Part shown: positions 18,009 through 25,791 of the stretch, piece by piece | How positions within the stretch are numbered: position 1 is the first letter of the stretch | Layout of the letters: each line of letters opens with the position of its first letter | Source of the DNA: CALLPQ01 sp964392325 | Lineage (GTDB): Bacteria; Pseudomonadota; Alphaproteobacteria; Caulobacterales; Parvularculaceae | NCBI GenBank assembly: GCA_964392325.1 | Contig: CAYMPJ010000008.1 | Coordinates: 1-64,000, forward strand | DNA length: 64,000 nucleotides | Direction of reading: 5' to 3' | Position numbers and translations under genes: made by a program | The notes under the pieces: generated by a model | Databases searched by the model: none | What the model was told of the DNA's origin: nothing | What the model saw: only the letters and a program-made list of their open reading frames with translations

Positions 18009-19142
18009 TTGTATTTTGGGATAAGGGTCTTGCGGGTTTTTAAAATTTTTGGGGTTTTGGGGTTTTCTATCCTCTATGTGGGAAATGCATTATTTCTTGG
18101 TCAAAAAACCGATGAGGATATTATAAATCCTGATCAATGGTTCGCGGCGAGTGTTGACGATTTAAAACAAGCGCGTAAGTCGCTAAATAAAGCGCCAATT
18201 AGCGCTCTTCCTATATTGGCAGCTTCCATTGTTGCTGAGCGTTCTGGCGATCAGAATGATGCATTCGAATTAGCGGCACTGGCGACATCGCGATCACCGC
18301 AAAATCTTTCGGCATTATTGTGGCTGACTGAGTTGACGCTGGCCAAAAAAGATTTTGAATCCAGCGTGTTGGTCATTGAACAATTACTGGAGACTAACCC
18401 TGTTAATGCTGACTACTATATGGCGCTATTGGCGGACTTACTTGAGGAGCAAGATGGGATTGATGCAGTTATGGGTCTGCTTGGCAGGCGCGGCGATATT
18501 GTAACTTCATTAATCCCAATAATGGAAGAGCGGAACTTTACGAGAGAATCTATTTCCGCCGTTGCCTATTTTGGTCCTATCAATGAGCACGCAACGCAGT
18601 TGCGCAATCTCATTCAGGAAGGTTCTATTGAAGAAGCCTTTCAAATATGGATCAGTCTGATCAGCGAAGATCAACTCAATAATCTACAATGGCCAATTGA
18701 TCCGACATTCACGCGAAGAAGTTTCTACCCGCCCTTTGAGTGGGGATTGCACCAAGCACATACTGAGTTGGAAGAAAGAGGTGGTTTGTTTGTTAAATAT
18801 CCCGGTAAAGGGAACCCGATTTTAGCTGAACAACTCCTTCCCTTGAGCCCCGGAAAATATAAGTTTGACGCAAAAATGAGTTTGAATTCCGATGGCGCTG
18901 GCGGCTACCTTTTATGGCGAATAGATTGTTATAAAACCAAAGCCGCTTTGGTGAGTAAGGCAGTTACTCAATTAAATGATCAGGAAAAATCAATTTCGCA
19001 AGAGTTTATCGTTCCAAAAGATGAGTGCGCCTTTCAAAGGTTGTTTTTGCAAGGTAAACAGGGGTCATATTTAAAACATGTGAGGGCAAATATAAAAGAA
19101 GTCTCAATCCAGGTAATAGAGCTATTTGATGATTCAATTTAG
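18009..19142 (+). CDS. Unknown TPR-like protein with a C-terminal beta domain
   Basis: 377 residues, no firm family. An N-terminal hydrophobic segment (FKIFGVLGFSILYVGNALFL) suggests a signal anchor. Residues about 60-150 read as TPR-like helix pairs (LAASIVAERSGDQNDAFELA, then LLWLTELTLAKKDFESSVLV). The C-terminal half (from about 235) has PPFEWGLHQAH and a LPLSPGKYKFDAKMS pattern suggestive of a carbohydrate-binding-like beta sandwich. The frame opens at TTG 18009, 5 bases after wzc, but without a good ribosome-binding site, so the start is uncertain. Wedged between the kinase and ligase-family genes, it is probably an accessory of polymer assembly. Confidence 0.7.
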   Translation: MYFGIRVLRVFKIFGVLGFSILYVGNALFLGQKTDEDIINPDQWFAASVDDLKQARKSLNKAPISALPILAASIVAERSGDQNDAFELAALATSRSPQNLSALLWLTELTLAKKDFESSVLVIEQLLETNPVNADYYMALLADLLEEQDGIDAVMGLLGRRGDIVTSLIPIMEERNFTRESISAVAYFGPINEHATQLRNLIQEGSIEEAFQIWISLISEDQLNNLQWPIDPTFTRRSFYPPFEWGLHQAHTELEERGGLFVKYPGKGNPILAEQLLPLSPGKYKFDAKMSLNSDGAGGYLLWRIDCYKTKAALVSKAVTQLNDQEKSISQEFIVPKDECAFQRLFLQGKQGSYLKHVRANIKEVSIQVIELFDDSI

Positions 19143-19157
19143 ATTTTTGTAAATGTA

Positions 19158-20585
19158 ATGCTTAAAATAATTCAGAAAATTAAGAAGCCATCGCTTCAGC
19201 CTTCGACAATAATTTTTGTCGTCTTCGCTATTTTTACTGGCGGTTCTGCGAATTATTTTCCTAATAGTTATCAACTTGCTGTGTTGCTGTCGCCTCTAGT
19301 GGCTATGCCTTTCCTGCTTGCTCAAAAAGAATATCAAGCACTCACCCCTGCCCAGTGGGGTGTTTTCTTTTTGATTTGTGCACCAATTCTGATATCGGTG
19401 GTCCATTTAATTCCATTGCCACCATCAATATGGTCTTTATTGCCGGGAAGAGATTTGGTTGTAGAAAATTTTAATGCAACCGGACAGGTTTTGCCATTTT
19501 TACCGCTCTCGCTTGTTCCTGAAGAAACCCTAAAGAGCTCGGTGCGATTTTTTCCAGCTCTTGTCGTTTTCTATATTGTTTCCAAGGAAATTTCCAAAAA
19601 TGGTGCAAAGAGCGATATTGTTCTTTTGATGATTGGTGTGGGAATTGTAAGTGCTTTGATCGGATTTTGCCAATTGCTGTTTGGCGAGAAGAATTTCTTT
19701 TATTTCTATGAGCAAACAAATTTTGGTTCTGTCGTTGGAATTTTTTCAAATGCTAACCACCATGCGACTTTTTTATTGGGTTGCCTGGTATTTTTATCCG
19801 CATATGCCGGTAAGCAACTTAAGAATTTTTCGCTTATCTCAACTCAAGCTGGTCCCTCGGTGGCCACTCTTGCATTGGTTTTGATGTTTTGTATTGCAAT
19901 AATTTTTTGTGGTTCAAGAGCCGGATTTGGATTGCTATTGCCAGTTATAGCATTATCGGTTTTGGTTTTTAGATCAAAGAGCCGGAATAGTTTTAAAGAA
20001 AAATCTTCAATCCAGACATCACTCTTGTCTCTGGGTGTAATAATTGTTTCCGCATTTATCGGACAATATATTTTGAATTTATCATTATTGACCGATTTGG
20101 GCGTCACCATGGTGGAGGTTGATAATAGATATGCGCGGCTTCCTTTGGCGGTAACAACATTTGATGCGTTGAAATATTTTTTCCCTTTTGGAACCGGTTT
20201 GGGATCCTTTCAGTCGGTTTATCCGATATTTTCTGACCCCGCGCGTCTTGGGGACAGATTTATCAATCATGCCCATAATGACTTTTTGGAATTCGTTCTT
20301 GAGTTCGGGATAATAGGCGCATTCTTGATATTCCTCGGGATTGGCCTTTGGGCAAAGCGCTCATTTTCGGTATGGTTTAGAAAACCGATCCGTGGCGATA
20401 GGATGCGCCGTGCAGCGAGTGTTGTGATCGGTGTATTTATTTTTCATAGTTTTATAGACTATCCATTACGCACTGGGTCCGTTGCAGTGATTGTTGCTGT
20501 CGCCGCAGCTCTTTTGATGGAGCCGGAAAAACGCAAAACCAAGAAAAAGCCGGACACTCCTTCGGTTCGTTCACTTGAAATTTAG
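19158..20585 (+). CDS. O-antigen ligase/polymerase family membrane protein
   Basis: 475 residues with about twelve hydrophobic segments. The Wzy_C hallmark is present: FCGSRAGFGLLLPVIALS (conserved Arg before a helix) and, near residue 370, NHAHNDFLEFVLEFGIIGAF (H-x-H-N-D...E...G). It either polymerises the repeat unit or ligates a glycan to a lipid or protein acceptor. It is 15 bases after the TPR-like gene, in the same plus-strand unit as wzc. The smaller Wzy-like protein at 2600-3676 makes division of labour between the two likely. Confidence 0.85.
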   Translation: MLKIIQKIKKPSLQPSTIIFVVFAIFTGGSANYFPNSYQLAVLLSPLVAMPFLLAQKEYQALTPAQWGVFFLICAPILISVVHLIPLPPSIWSLLPGRDLVVENFNATGQVLPFLPLSLVPEETLKSSVRFFPALVVFYIVSKEISKNGAKSDIVLLMIGVGIVSALIGFCQLLFGEKNFFYFYEQTNFGSVVGIFSNANHHATFLLGCLVFLSAYAGKQLKNFSLISTQAGPSVATLALVLMFCIAIIFCGSRAGFGLLLPVIALSVLVFRSKSRNSFKEKSSIQTSLLSLGVIIVSAFIGQYILNLSLLTDLGVTMVEVDNRYARLPLAVTTFDALKYFFPFGTGLGSFQSVYPIFSDPARLGDRFINHAHNDFLEFVLEFGIIGAFLIFLGIGLWAKRSFSVWFRKPIRGDRMRRAASVVIGVFIFHSFIDYPLRTGSVAVIVAVAAALLMEPEKRKTKKKPDTPSVRSLEI

Positions 20586-20690
20586 TAAATGCAATTTTAA
20601 AAAAATCAGCAATGGTGTTTCTCGCGCGAGTGAATTACGCTTTCAAATCTCTTATGTGATGATCATGCCCCACAGCTGGAAGACCCTATT

Positions 20691-21434
20691 ATGAAAGTTG
20701 CAATCCTTGAAACAGGTGCACCCGCGCAGCCATTGCAATCTAAATTTGGTGGTTATTTCGAGATGTTTTGTGCAGCCTTTAAAGAAATCAATTCGTCGGC
20801 CCAGTTTACGAACTTTCCTGTTTATTTGGACTCGAAATTTCCCGATCTTGAAGAATTTCAAGGCTATATCATTTCTGGCTCTCCGTTTGGCGTTTATGAA
20901 GATCATGCGTTTATAGAGCCCTTATCGGTATTTATTCGTGAGTCAATTAACTCTGGCGTTCCGATTGTAGGGATATGTTTTGGGCACCAGCTTATGGCCG
21001 AGGCGATGGGGGGCCGGGTTGAGAAATCATCCAAGGGTTGGGGCGTTGGGATGCATAATTATACTATCAGTAGGCTTCAGGCGGGTAGCGAAGGAGGGCC
21101 GGCTACAGCCCTGTTTTTAGATAGCGATCATGAGTCACTTTCTTGTCTGGTATCGCATCAGGATCAGGTTGTTGGACTGTCTCCTGAAATAACGCAGATT
21201 GGCGGATCGTCGTTTTGCCCAAATGGTATCCTGTCTTATGGTGCGGGTAACGGGCTCTCTTTTCAAATGCATCCCGAATTTACAAACGAGTTTGCTTCAG
21301 CCCTGCTTGAAAGCCGTTTGGATCGCATCGATATAGATTGCGCTGCAAAAGCGCGTGACAGCTTTGCTCATATATCGAACCGGTTTGAGATTTTGAAAAA
21401 AATACAAGCATTCTTTGACATATATGCTAAGTAA
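20691..21434 (+). CDS. Class I glutamine amidotransferase domain protein
   Basis: 247 residues of the stand-alone type 1 GATase group (GuaA N-domain-like). Residues IVGICFGHQLMAEAMGG carry the nucleophile Cys in the G-x-C-x-G-x-Q elbow, and LSFQMHPEFTNEF gives the catalytic His and Glu. The nearby ISGSPFGVYED supplies the oxyanion loop. Such proteins hydrolyse glutamine or gamma-glutamyl amides; the partner is not visible. It starts a pair with a GST gene 39 bases downstream and is separated from the ligase gene by 105 bases, so it is probably not part of the polysaccharide unit. Confidence 0.85.
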   Translation: MKVAILETGAPAQPLQSKFGGYFEMFCAAFKEINSSAQFTNFPVYLDSKFPDLEEFQGYIISGSPFGVYEDHAFIEPLSVFIRESINSGVPIVGICFGHQLMAEAMGGRVEKSSKGWGVGMHNYTISRLQAGSEGGPATALFLDSDHESLSCLVSHQDQVVGLSPEITQIGGSSFCPNGILSYGAGNGLSFQMHPEFTNEFASALLESRLDRIDIDCAAKARDSFAHISNRFEILKKIQAFFDIYAK

Positions 21435-21473
21435 AAAGCGGCGAGAAAATATGTTAAATTATTCTGAGGGTAT

Positions 21474-22127
21474 ATGATTATGGCTGATATGAGCCTTTAC
21501 ATTGGTAATAAAAATCTTTCATCCTGGTCTTTGCGTCCTTGGCTCTTGATGAAATACATGAATATTGACTTTGAAGAGCATATGATCCGATTGGATCAGC
21601 CAGAATCCCGAGAGCAAATCACGCAGCACTCACCCTCCGGAATGGTTCCAGCTTTGGTGCATAACGGCCAAACAATTTGGGATAGTCTTGCGATTGCAGA
21701 ATATCTCAATGATATCTACCCGGAAAAACAGATGTGGCCTACTGATGTGCGTATTCGTGCTGTTGCGCGCTCTATTTCCGCTGAAATGCATTCGGGTTTT
21801 TCCGGTTTACGCAATCAGTGGCCGATGAATTATACGCGTAATGCGATGAGCCATCTTGTGAGCGTTCCAGTTAAACGCGATATTGCGCGTATAACCGATA
21901 TTTGGAGCATGTGCCGTAAACGGTTTTCTAATGAGGGCCCTTTTTTGTTTGGCCGTTTTTCTATTGCAGACGCAATGTATGCTCCGGTGGTCTCGCGTTT
22001 TCGCACCTACGGTCCTTTGGATCTTAGTGATGAAGTGACCCAATATTGCCAATCGGTTTGGACACTACCGGCAATGCGTGAATGGGGTGAAGGCGCGTCA
22101 ACTGAAATTATAGATGAGGGTATTTAA
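21474..22127 (+). CDS. Glutathione S-transferase family protein
   Basis: 217 residues. The N-terminal thioredoxin-like domain reads MSLYIGNKNLSSWSLRPWLL with the Ser-Ser-Trp-Ser near the glutathione site, a cis-Pro segment GMVPALVHNG and DSLAIAEYLND for gamma-Glu binding. The all-alpha C-terminal domain follows (FGRFSIADAMYAPVVSRF with the N-capping box). Substrate unknown. TGAGGG precedes the ATG at 21474; a second in-frame ATG at 21480 is possible. Confidence 0.9.
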   Translation: MIMADMSLYIGNKNLSSWSLRPWLLMKYMNIDFEEHMIRLDQPESREQITQHSPSGMVPALVHNGQTIWDSLAIAEYLNDIYPEKQMWPTDVRIRAVARSISAEMHSGFSGLRNQWPMNYTRNAMSHLVSVPVKRDIARITDIWSMCRKRFSNEGPFLFGRFSIADAMYAPVVSRFRTYGPLDLSDEVTQYCQSVWTLPAMREWGEGASTEIIDEGI

Positions 22128-22175
22128 TGCTTTGCCGGTGAGAAAGAGCAATGAAGCCAGAATAGATTCTGGAAA

Positions 22176-22964
22176 TTAGCCCTTCAGGTCGGATTTATTG
22201 GGTAATAATTCGCCTTGTAAAGAGTCAATTTTAAAAGGCGAGTGGCGGTCACGCATAGCCTCGATAAAGATAACCGACAAAATATAGCTTCCCGCAAGAA
22301 CCACACCGCGCACTGTGCCCGATATTTTAGATTTTCCTATGCGCTTTGCATAACTGACCGGGCGTTCGGTTACGCGCAATCCTGCTTTAAGGGCGCGAAC
22401 CTGCATTTGTACCGTCCAGCCATAAGTGAGCGCATCCATATTCAACGCCATCAGACCGCTGCGCCGTAACGCCCGAAAAGGACCTAAATCCGTATAAGGA
22501 GCATCCCATAAAATACACATCAATTTGCAAGCAAGCCAATTACCAAAGCTTTGAGGTAGGGTAAGCGCGCCTTTCTCAACAGTTCCGGCTAATCTTGAGC
22601 CAATGACCATATCTGAAGAATTATCCAGAATAGGCTTGATCAGGCTTTCCATATCTTCCGGATTATCGGCAGCATCTGCATCCATAAACACAATGATGTC
22701 GGCAGCAGTGGCAGCCTTCATTCCCGCGACACATGCCCGGCCATACCCGCGCACTGGTTCACTGATTACCACTGCGCCAGCATTGCTGGCGATCAATGCG
22801 GTATTATCGGTTGAACCATTATCCACCACAATAACCTGATGGATGAAGTCGGGGAGTGTTGAGAGTACATAGCCAATGGCTTTTTCTTCATTGAGTGCCG
22901 GGATAATGACACTAACTTTTGTATTTCCTAAAGATTGAGTAGTCATTTTTTTTGAATTTTTCAT
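22176..22964 (-). CDS. GT2 family glycosyltransferase (DPM/DPG synthase-like)
   Basis: About 262 residues. VSVIIPALNEEKAIGYVLS, QVIVVDNGSTDNTA and IIVFMDADAADNPED (DxD) define a GT-A inverting GT2, and the overall pattern matches dolichol/polyprenyl-phosphate sugar synthases. It would make a polyprenyl-phosphate hexose at the inner membrane. The frame extends to a GTG at 22994, but the ATG at 22964 is the more plausible start. It lies downstream of a GT-C membrane transferase on the same strand, which could use the lipid-linked sugar it makes. Confidence 0.85.
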   Translation of the reverse strand: MKNSKKMTTQSLGNTKVSVIIPALNEEKAIGYVLSTLPDFIHQVIVVDNGSTDNTALIASNAGAVVISEPVRGYGRACVAGMKAATAADIIVFMDADAADNPEDMESLIKPILDNSSDMVIGSRLAGTVEKGALTLPQSFGNWLACKLMCILWDAPYTDLGPFRALRRSGLMALNMDALTYGWTVQMQVRALKAGLRVTERPVSYAKRIGKSKISGTVRGVVLAGSYILSVIFIEAMRDRHSPFKIDSLQGELLPNKSDLKG

Positions 22965-23088
22965 ATGTACTATTCTCGGTTTTAGTTTGCCCACAGACTA
23001 TTAAATAACCACTCTCAAGACCGCGTTTCGTACCGCTCTTCGAGGAAAGCTTTCTTTTCTAGCCACGCACCTTGGGCCCAGAGAACGG

Positions 23089-24630
23089 TTAACGATCTGT
23101 AATGTTGGCCATAGCGCGTCTGCGATGATTTATGGCGGAGGCTACCATGATAGCGATTGGAATTCCAAATTCCAGTGGAGCAAGAATCAGATTGAAAATC
23201 CAATCATATCCCATCACAAAAAGGGGAAAACGTAAATAATAGATAGGAAGGGTGACGCTAAGGGCCAAAAGGCCTGTATAGGGCGCAAAAGCTGTGAGGG
23301 GCAGGAACCAGAAGCTGTACCAAGGATATCCCGCTGGAGCGAGTAGAAACAAGCTCGCGGCAACGATCACAACCATAACGGGTAGGCTTTTTTGGCTCGA
23401 AGCGCGAAAAGCAAGGCCGATTGAAAGAGCGGACAATGCAATGGCTATCGAAATACGCGCATAGCGTCCCGGCTCTTCCAGGATGAGTTGGTATGTCAGT
23501 ATGATCAGGGAAAATAAGAAATTATTTTTTGCCCATTCCTCCGTGTATGCGCCAAGGCCGCTATGGCTGGTAAATATCTGTGTTATCAGGCCCCAAGTGA
23601 AGAGCAGGCTTACAAAAACAAGCGCTATAGCAAATCCAAAAACGGGAATGGCTGATGAGCGAAATCTTGATTTTACTGCTTCAAGCCTGAATGTTTCCTG
23701 CCAGTTTGTTGCAATGAGTGGATAGAGATAGAGAGGCGCGAGTAGTAATGGCCAGAGCTTGACCCCAACGGCAAGGCCGAGAGAAGCGCCGGTGAGGATT
23801 GCGCGTTTTTGTACTGCAAAATAGAGGCTGAGTAACAAGGGTAATATAAGTAAAATATCCATATGGCCGGAATTGAAGCCCTCCATCATAACCAGAGGGT
23901 TCCACCAATAAAGGGCTATCCAGAGGGGCGATCGCTTCCAGCGTTTTAAAAGTGCAATTAGAAGCAGGATACTCAGCGTATCGGTCACCAGCAAAACGCC
24001 GCGCCAGGCATTAAGATCGAAAGGCTTAATCAAATTGGCAAGGCGAAAGGCTTGCTGCGCGACACCGGGATAAATTGTGGCTAGGTAGGGATAGGCAACA
24101 TTATAGGCATAATCATCATGCTCTGCGGACAGAGCGCGCAAGGTCATAATGTCTTTATTGTCAGAGGGGGGTAGTTCATCCCCAAGCGTATTGATATCAA
24201 AACCGTCTGACGGTGTGTATTGATAGGCGCTAACGCCTTTATTCCCCATTCCCCCTTCCCAAAGATAGCGTATCCAATCATCTTCAAGTACGGGGGTCGA
24301 GGCAAACATCAAGCCGCGAGCCGCAAGACCAATAAGGAGAATCCAAAATAGCGGAAAAAGCTTGGAAGCATTATTTTGGCGGATATCGGCTTGGGCAGTG
24401 ATCTTTTTAATTATGTGAGGCAAAAGCAGGATGATGCCCCCTGCAGTACCTGCGATGAAGACATATATTAGAATTGGAATGAGGGTTGGAAATTCATCAT
24501 AGGCTACATATGGGCTAAACAGAGTGAGTACAGCGTGAAATAGCAATATTAAGATGCCCAAAATGATCAGCCGTGCAATGTAGACAGAGGAGGTCTTGTT
24601 GATTTGCGAGCGTTTATTTTTGGAAGTCAT
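23089..24630 (-). CDS. GT-C type membrane glycosyltransferase (GT87/mannosyltransferase-like)
   Basis: 513 residues with about twelve hydrophobic segments. The first periplasmic loop has LEDDWIRYLWEGGM, with acidic residues as in GT-C enzymes, and later LYWWNPLVMMEGFNSGHMDI and GVKLWPLLLAPLYLYPL are typical of GT87-like mannosyltransferases. It presumably uses a polyprenyl-phosphate sugar at the periplasmic face. The adjacent GT2 gene could supply that donor. Acceptor unknown. Confidence 0.78.
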   Translation of the reverse strand: MTSKNKRSQINKTSSVYIARLIILGILILLFHAVLTLFSPYVAYDEFPTLIPILIYVFIAGTAGGIILLLPHIIKKITAQADIRQNNASKLFPLFWILLIGLAARGLMFASTPVLEDDWIRYLWEGGMGNKGVSAYQYTPSDGFDINTLGDELPPSDNKDIMTLRALSAEHDDYAYNVAYPYLATIYPGVAQQAFRLANLIKPFDLNAWRGVLLVTDTLSILLLIALLKRWKRSPLWIALYWWNPLVMMEGFNSGHMDILLILPLLLSLYFAVQKRAILTGASLGLAVGVKLWPLLLAPLYLYPLIATNWQETFRLEAVKSRFRSSAIPVFGFAIALVFVSLLFTWGLITQIFTSHSGLGAYTEEWAKNNFLFSLIILTYQLILEEPGRYARISIAIALSALSIGLAFRASSQKSLPVMVVIVAASLFLLAPAGYPWYSFWFLPLTAFAPYTGLLALSVTLPIYYLRFPLFVMGYDWIFNLILAPLEFGIPIAIMVASAINHRRRAMANITDR

Positions 24631-24877
24631 TTAAGTCGGCTTGAATGAGAGGATCGCTGATTGTGACAAGTTTTGCTGGACAGATAAAGGCTGAGCCAAC
24701 ACCCAATTGGCCCGAATAGGTATAGATGATGATACGGTCCGGCACAAAAATTACCCACTATTAAAGGGGTGTTTCACCTGTTTGTGAGAATAATTGCGCG
24801 GAGAAATTCTAATTGCTCCTTTTTTTCCATCCATGAAGTGTTATTATTACTACGCAACGAATTTTAAGAGGAATCAC

Positions 24878-25717
24878 ATGACAAAATCTCGCTCTTCCAA
24901 TCTTTACAAGGTTGCCTTGACCATTGCTGGCGGCATTCTTATGGCATTTTTGGTGTTAGGCCCCAGCAATGCAGCGGCTCAATCAAAATTGAAAAAGTTT
25001 GGCGAATTTTCTGATGAACAAACGGTCAGCGTTGATCATTCTGAATGGAATAGAATTTTGCAGGCTTATATTGTCGAACTTGAAGATGCGCGAACCATTT
25101 TTAAATATGGCGATGTAACAGACGCTGATAAAAAAGCGCTGTCAGATTATGTGAATAGTCTTGAAGCAGTAGACACGTCAGATCTGACCAAAGAACAGGC
25201 TTATGCCTATTGGGTAAATTTCTACAATGCGTTGACAATCGAGGTCGTGCTTGATGGCTATCCGGTCAAATCAATCAAGGATTTGGATATTTTCAAACGT
25301 GGCCCATGGCATCAGAAACTTGCCAAAGTGCGAGGCGTAGATTTGACACTAAATAATGTCGAGCATGATATATTGCGTGCTCATTGGAGCGATCCACGCA
25401 CTCACTACGCTGTCAATTGTGCATCTTATGGTTGCCCGAATCTTCAAGCTGTTGCTTTTACTGTCGAAAATACGGACGAGTTGCTGACCAAAGGGGCTCT
25501 TGAATTTATTAATCACGAGCGTGGTATCTTTGTAAGCGATGCAGGGTCTGTTCGTGCCTCTTCAATTTATAAGTGGTATCAGGTTGATTTTGGCGATAGT
25601 GATGAAAAAGTTCTGGAACATGTGCGTCAGTATGCAAATGATGATTTAAAAGCCAAACTTGAAGGTAAGACAAAAATCGATAGCTTTGAGTATGGTTGGT
25701 TGCTGAACGAAGAATAG
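24878..25717 (+). CDS. DUF547 domain secreted protein
   Basis: 279 residues. I start at the ATG 24878, preceded by AAGAGGAA; the frame is open back to a TTG at 24794 but that extension lacks a ribosome-binding site and would bury the signal peptide (LYKVALTIAGGILMAF, cleavage near AAA). The mature protein has the DUF547 core: QAYAYWVNFYNALTIEVVL, and later HYAVNCASYGCPNLQ with two Cys. Function of the family is not established. It is divergent from the GT-C gene and stands alone. Confidence 0.9.
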   Translation: MTKSRSSNLYKVALTIAGGILMAFLVLGPSNAAAQSKLKKFGEFSDEQTVSVDHSEWNRILQAYIVELEDARTIFKYGDVTDADKKALSDYVNSLEAVDTSDLTKEQAYAYWVNFYNALTIEVVLDGYPVKSIKDLDIFKRGPWHQKLAKVRGVDLTLNNVEHDILRAHWSDPRTHYAVNCASYGCPNLQAVAFTVENTDELLTKGALEFINHERGIFVSDAGSVRASSIYKWYQVDFGDSDEKVLEHVRQYANDDLKAKLEGKTKIDSFEYGWLLNEE

Positions 25718-25736
25718 AGGTCCCCGTGCCAAAAAC

Positions 25737-25765
25737 CATCTAAGCGGGCATCCGCGTTTTAGATG
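25737..25765. terminator. Hairpin between convergent genes, possible bidirectional terminator
   Basis: CATCTAA (25737-25743) pairs with TTAGATG (25759-25765), and inside it GCGG (25744-25747) with CCGC (25752-25755) around the loop GCAT, with a GTT bulge. It sits 20 bases after the DUF547 stop and 27 bases after the TonB receptor stop on the other strand. The following T-tract is weak. Confidence 0.5.
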
Positions 25766-25791
25766 TTCATTTGGTAATTCTCTGGCGGGTT

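Noticed and set aside
24794..24877. TTG start giving 28 extra residues to the DUF547 protein
   Set aside because: The extension hides the signal peptide and has no ribosome-binding site, while the ATG at 24878 has AAGAGGAA before it.
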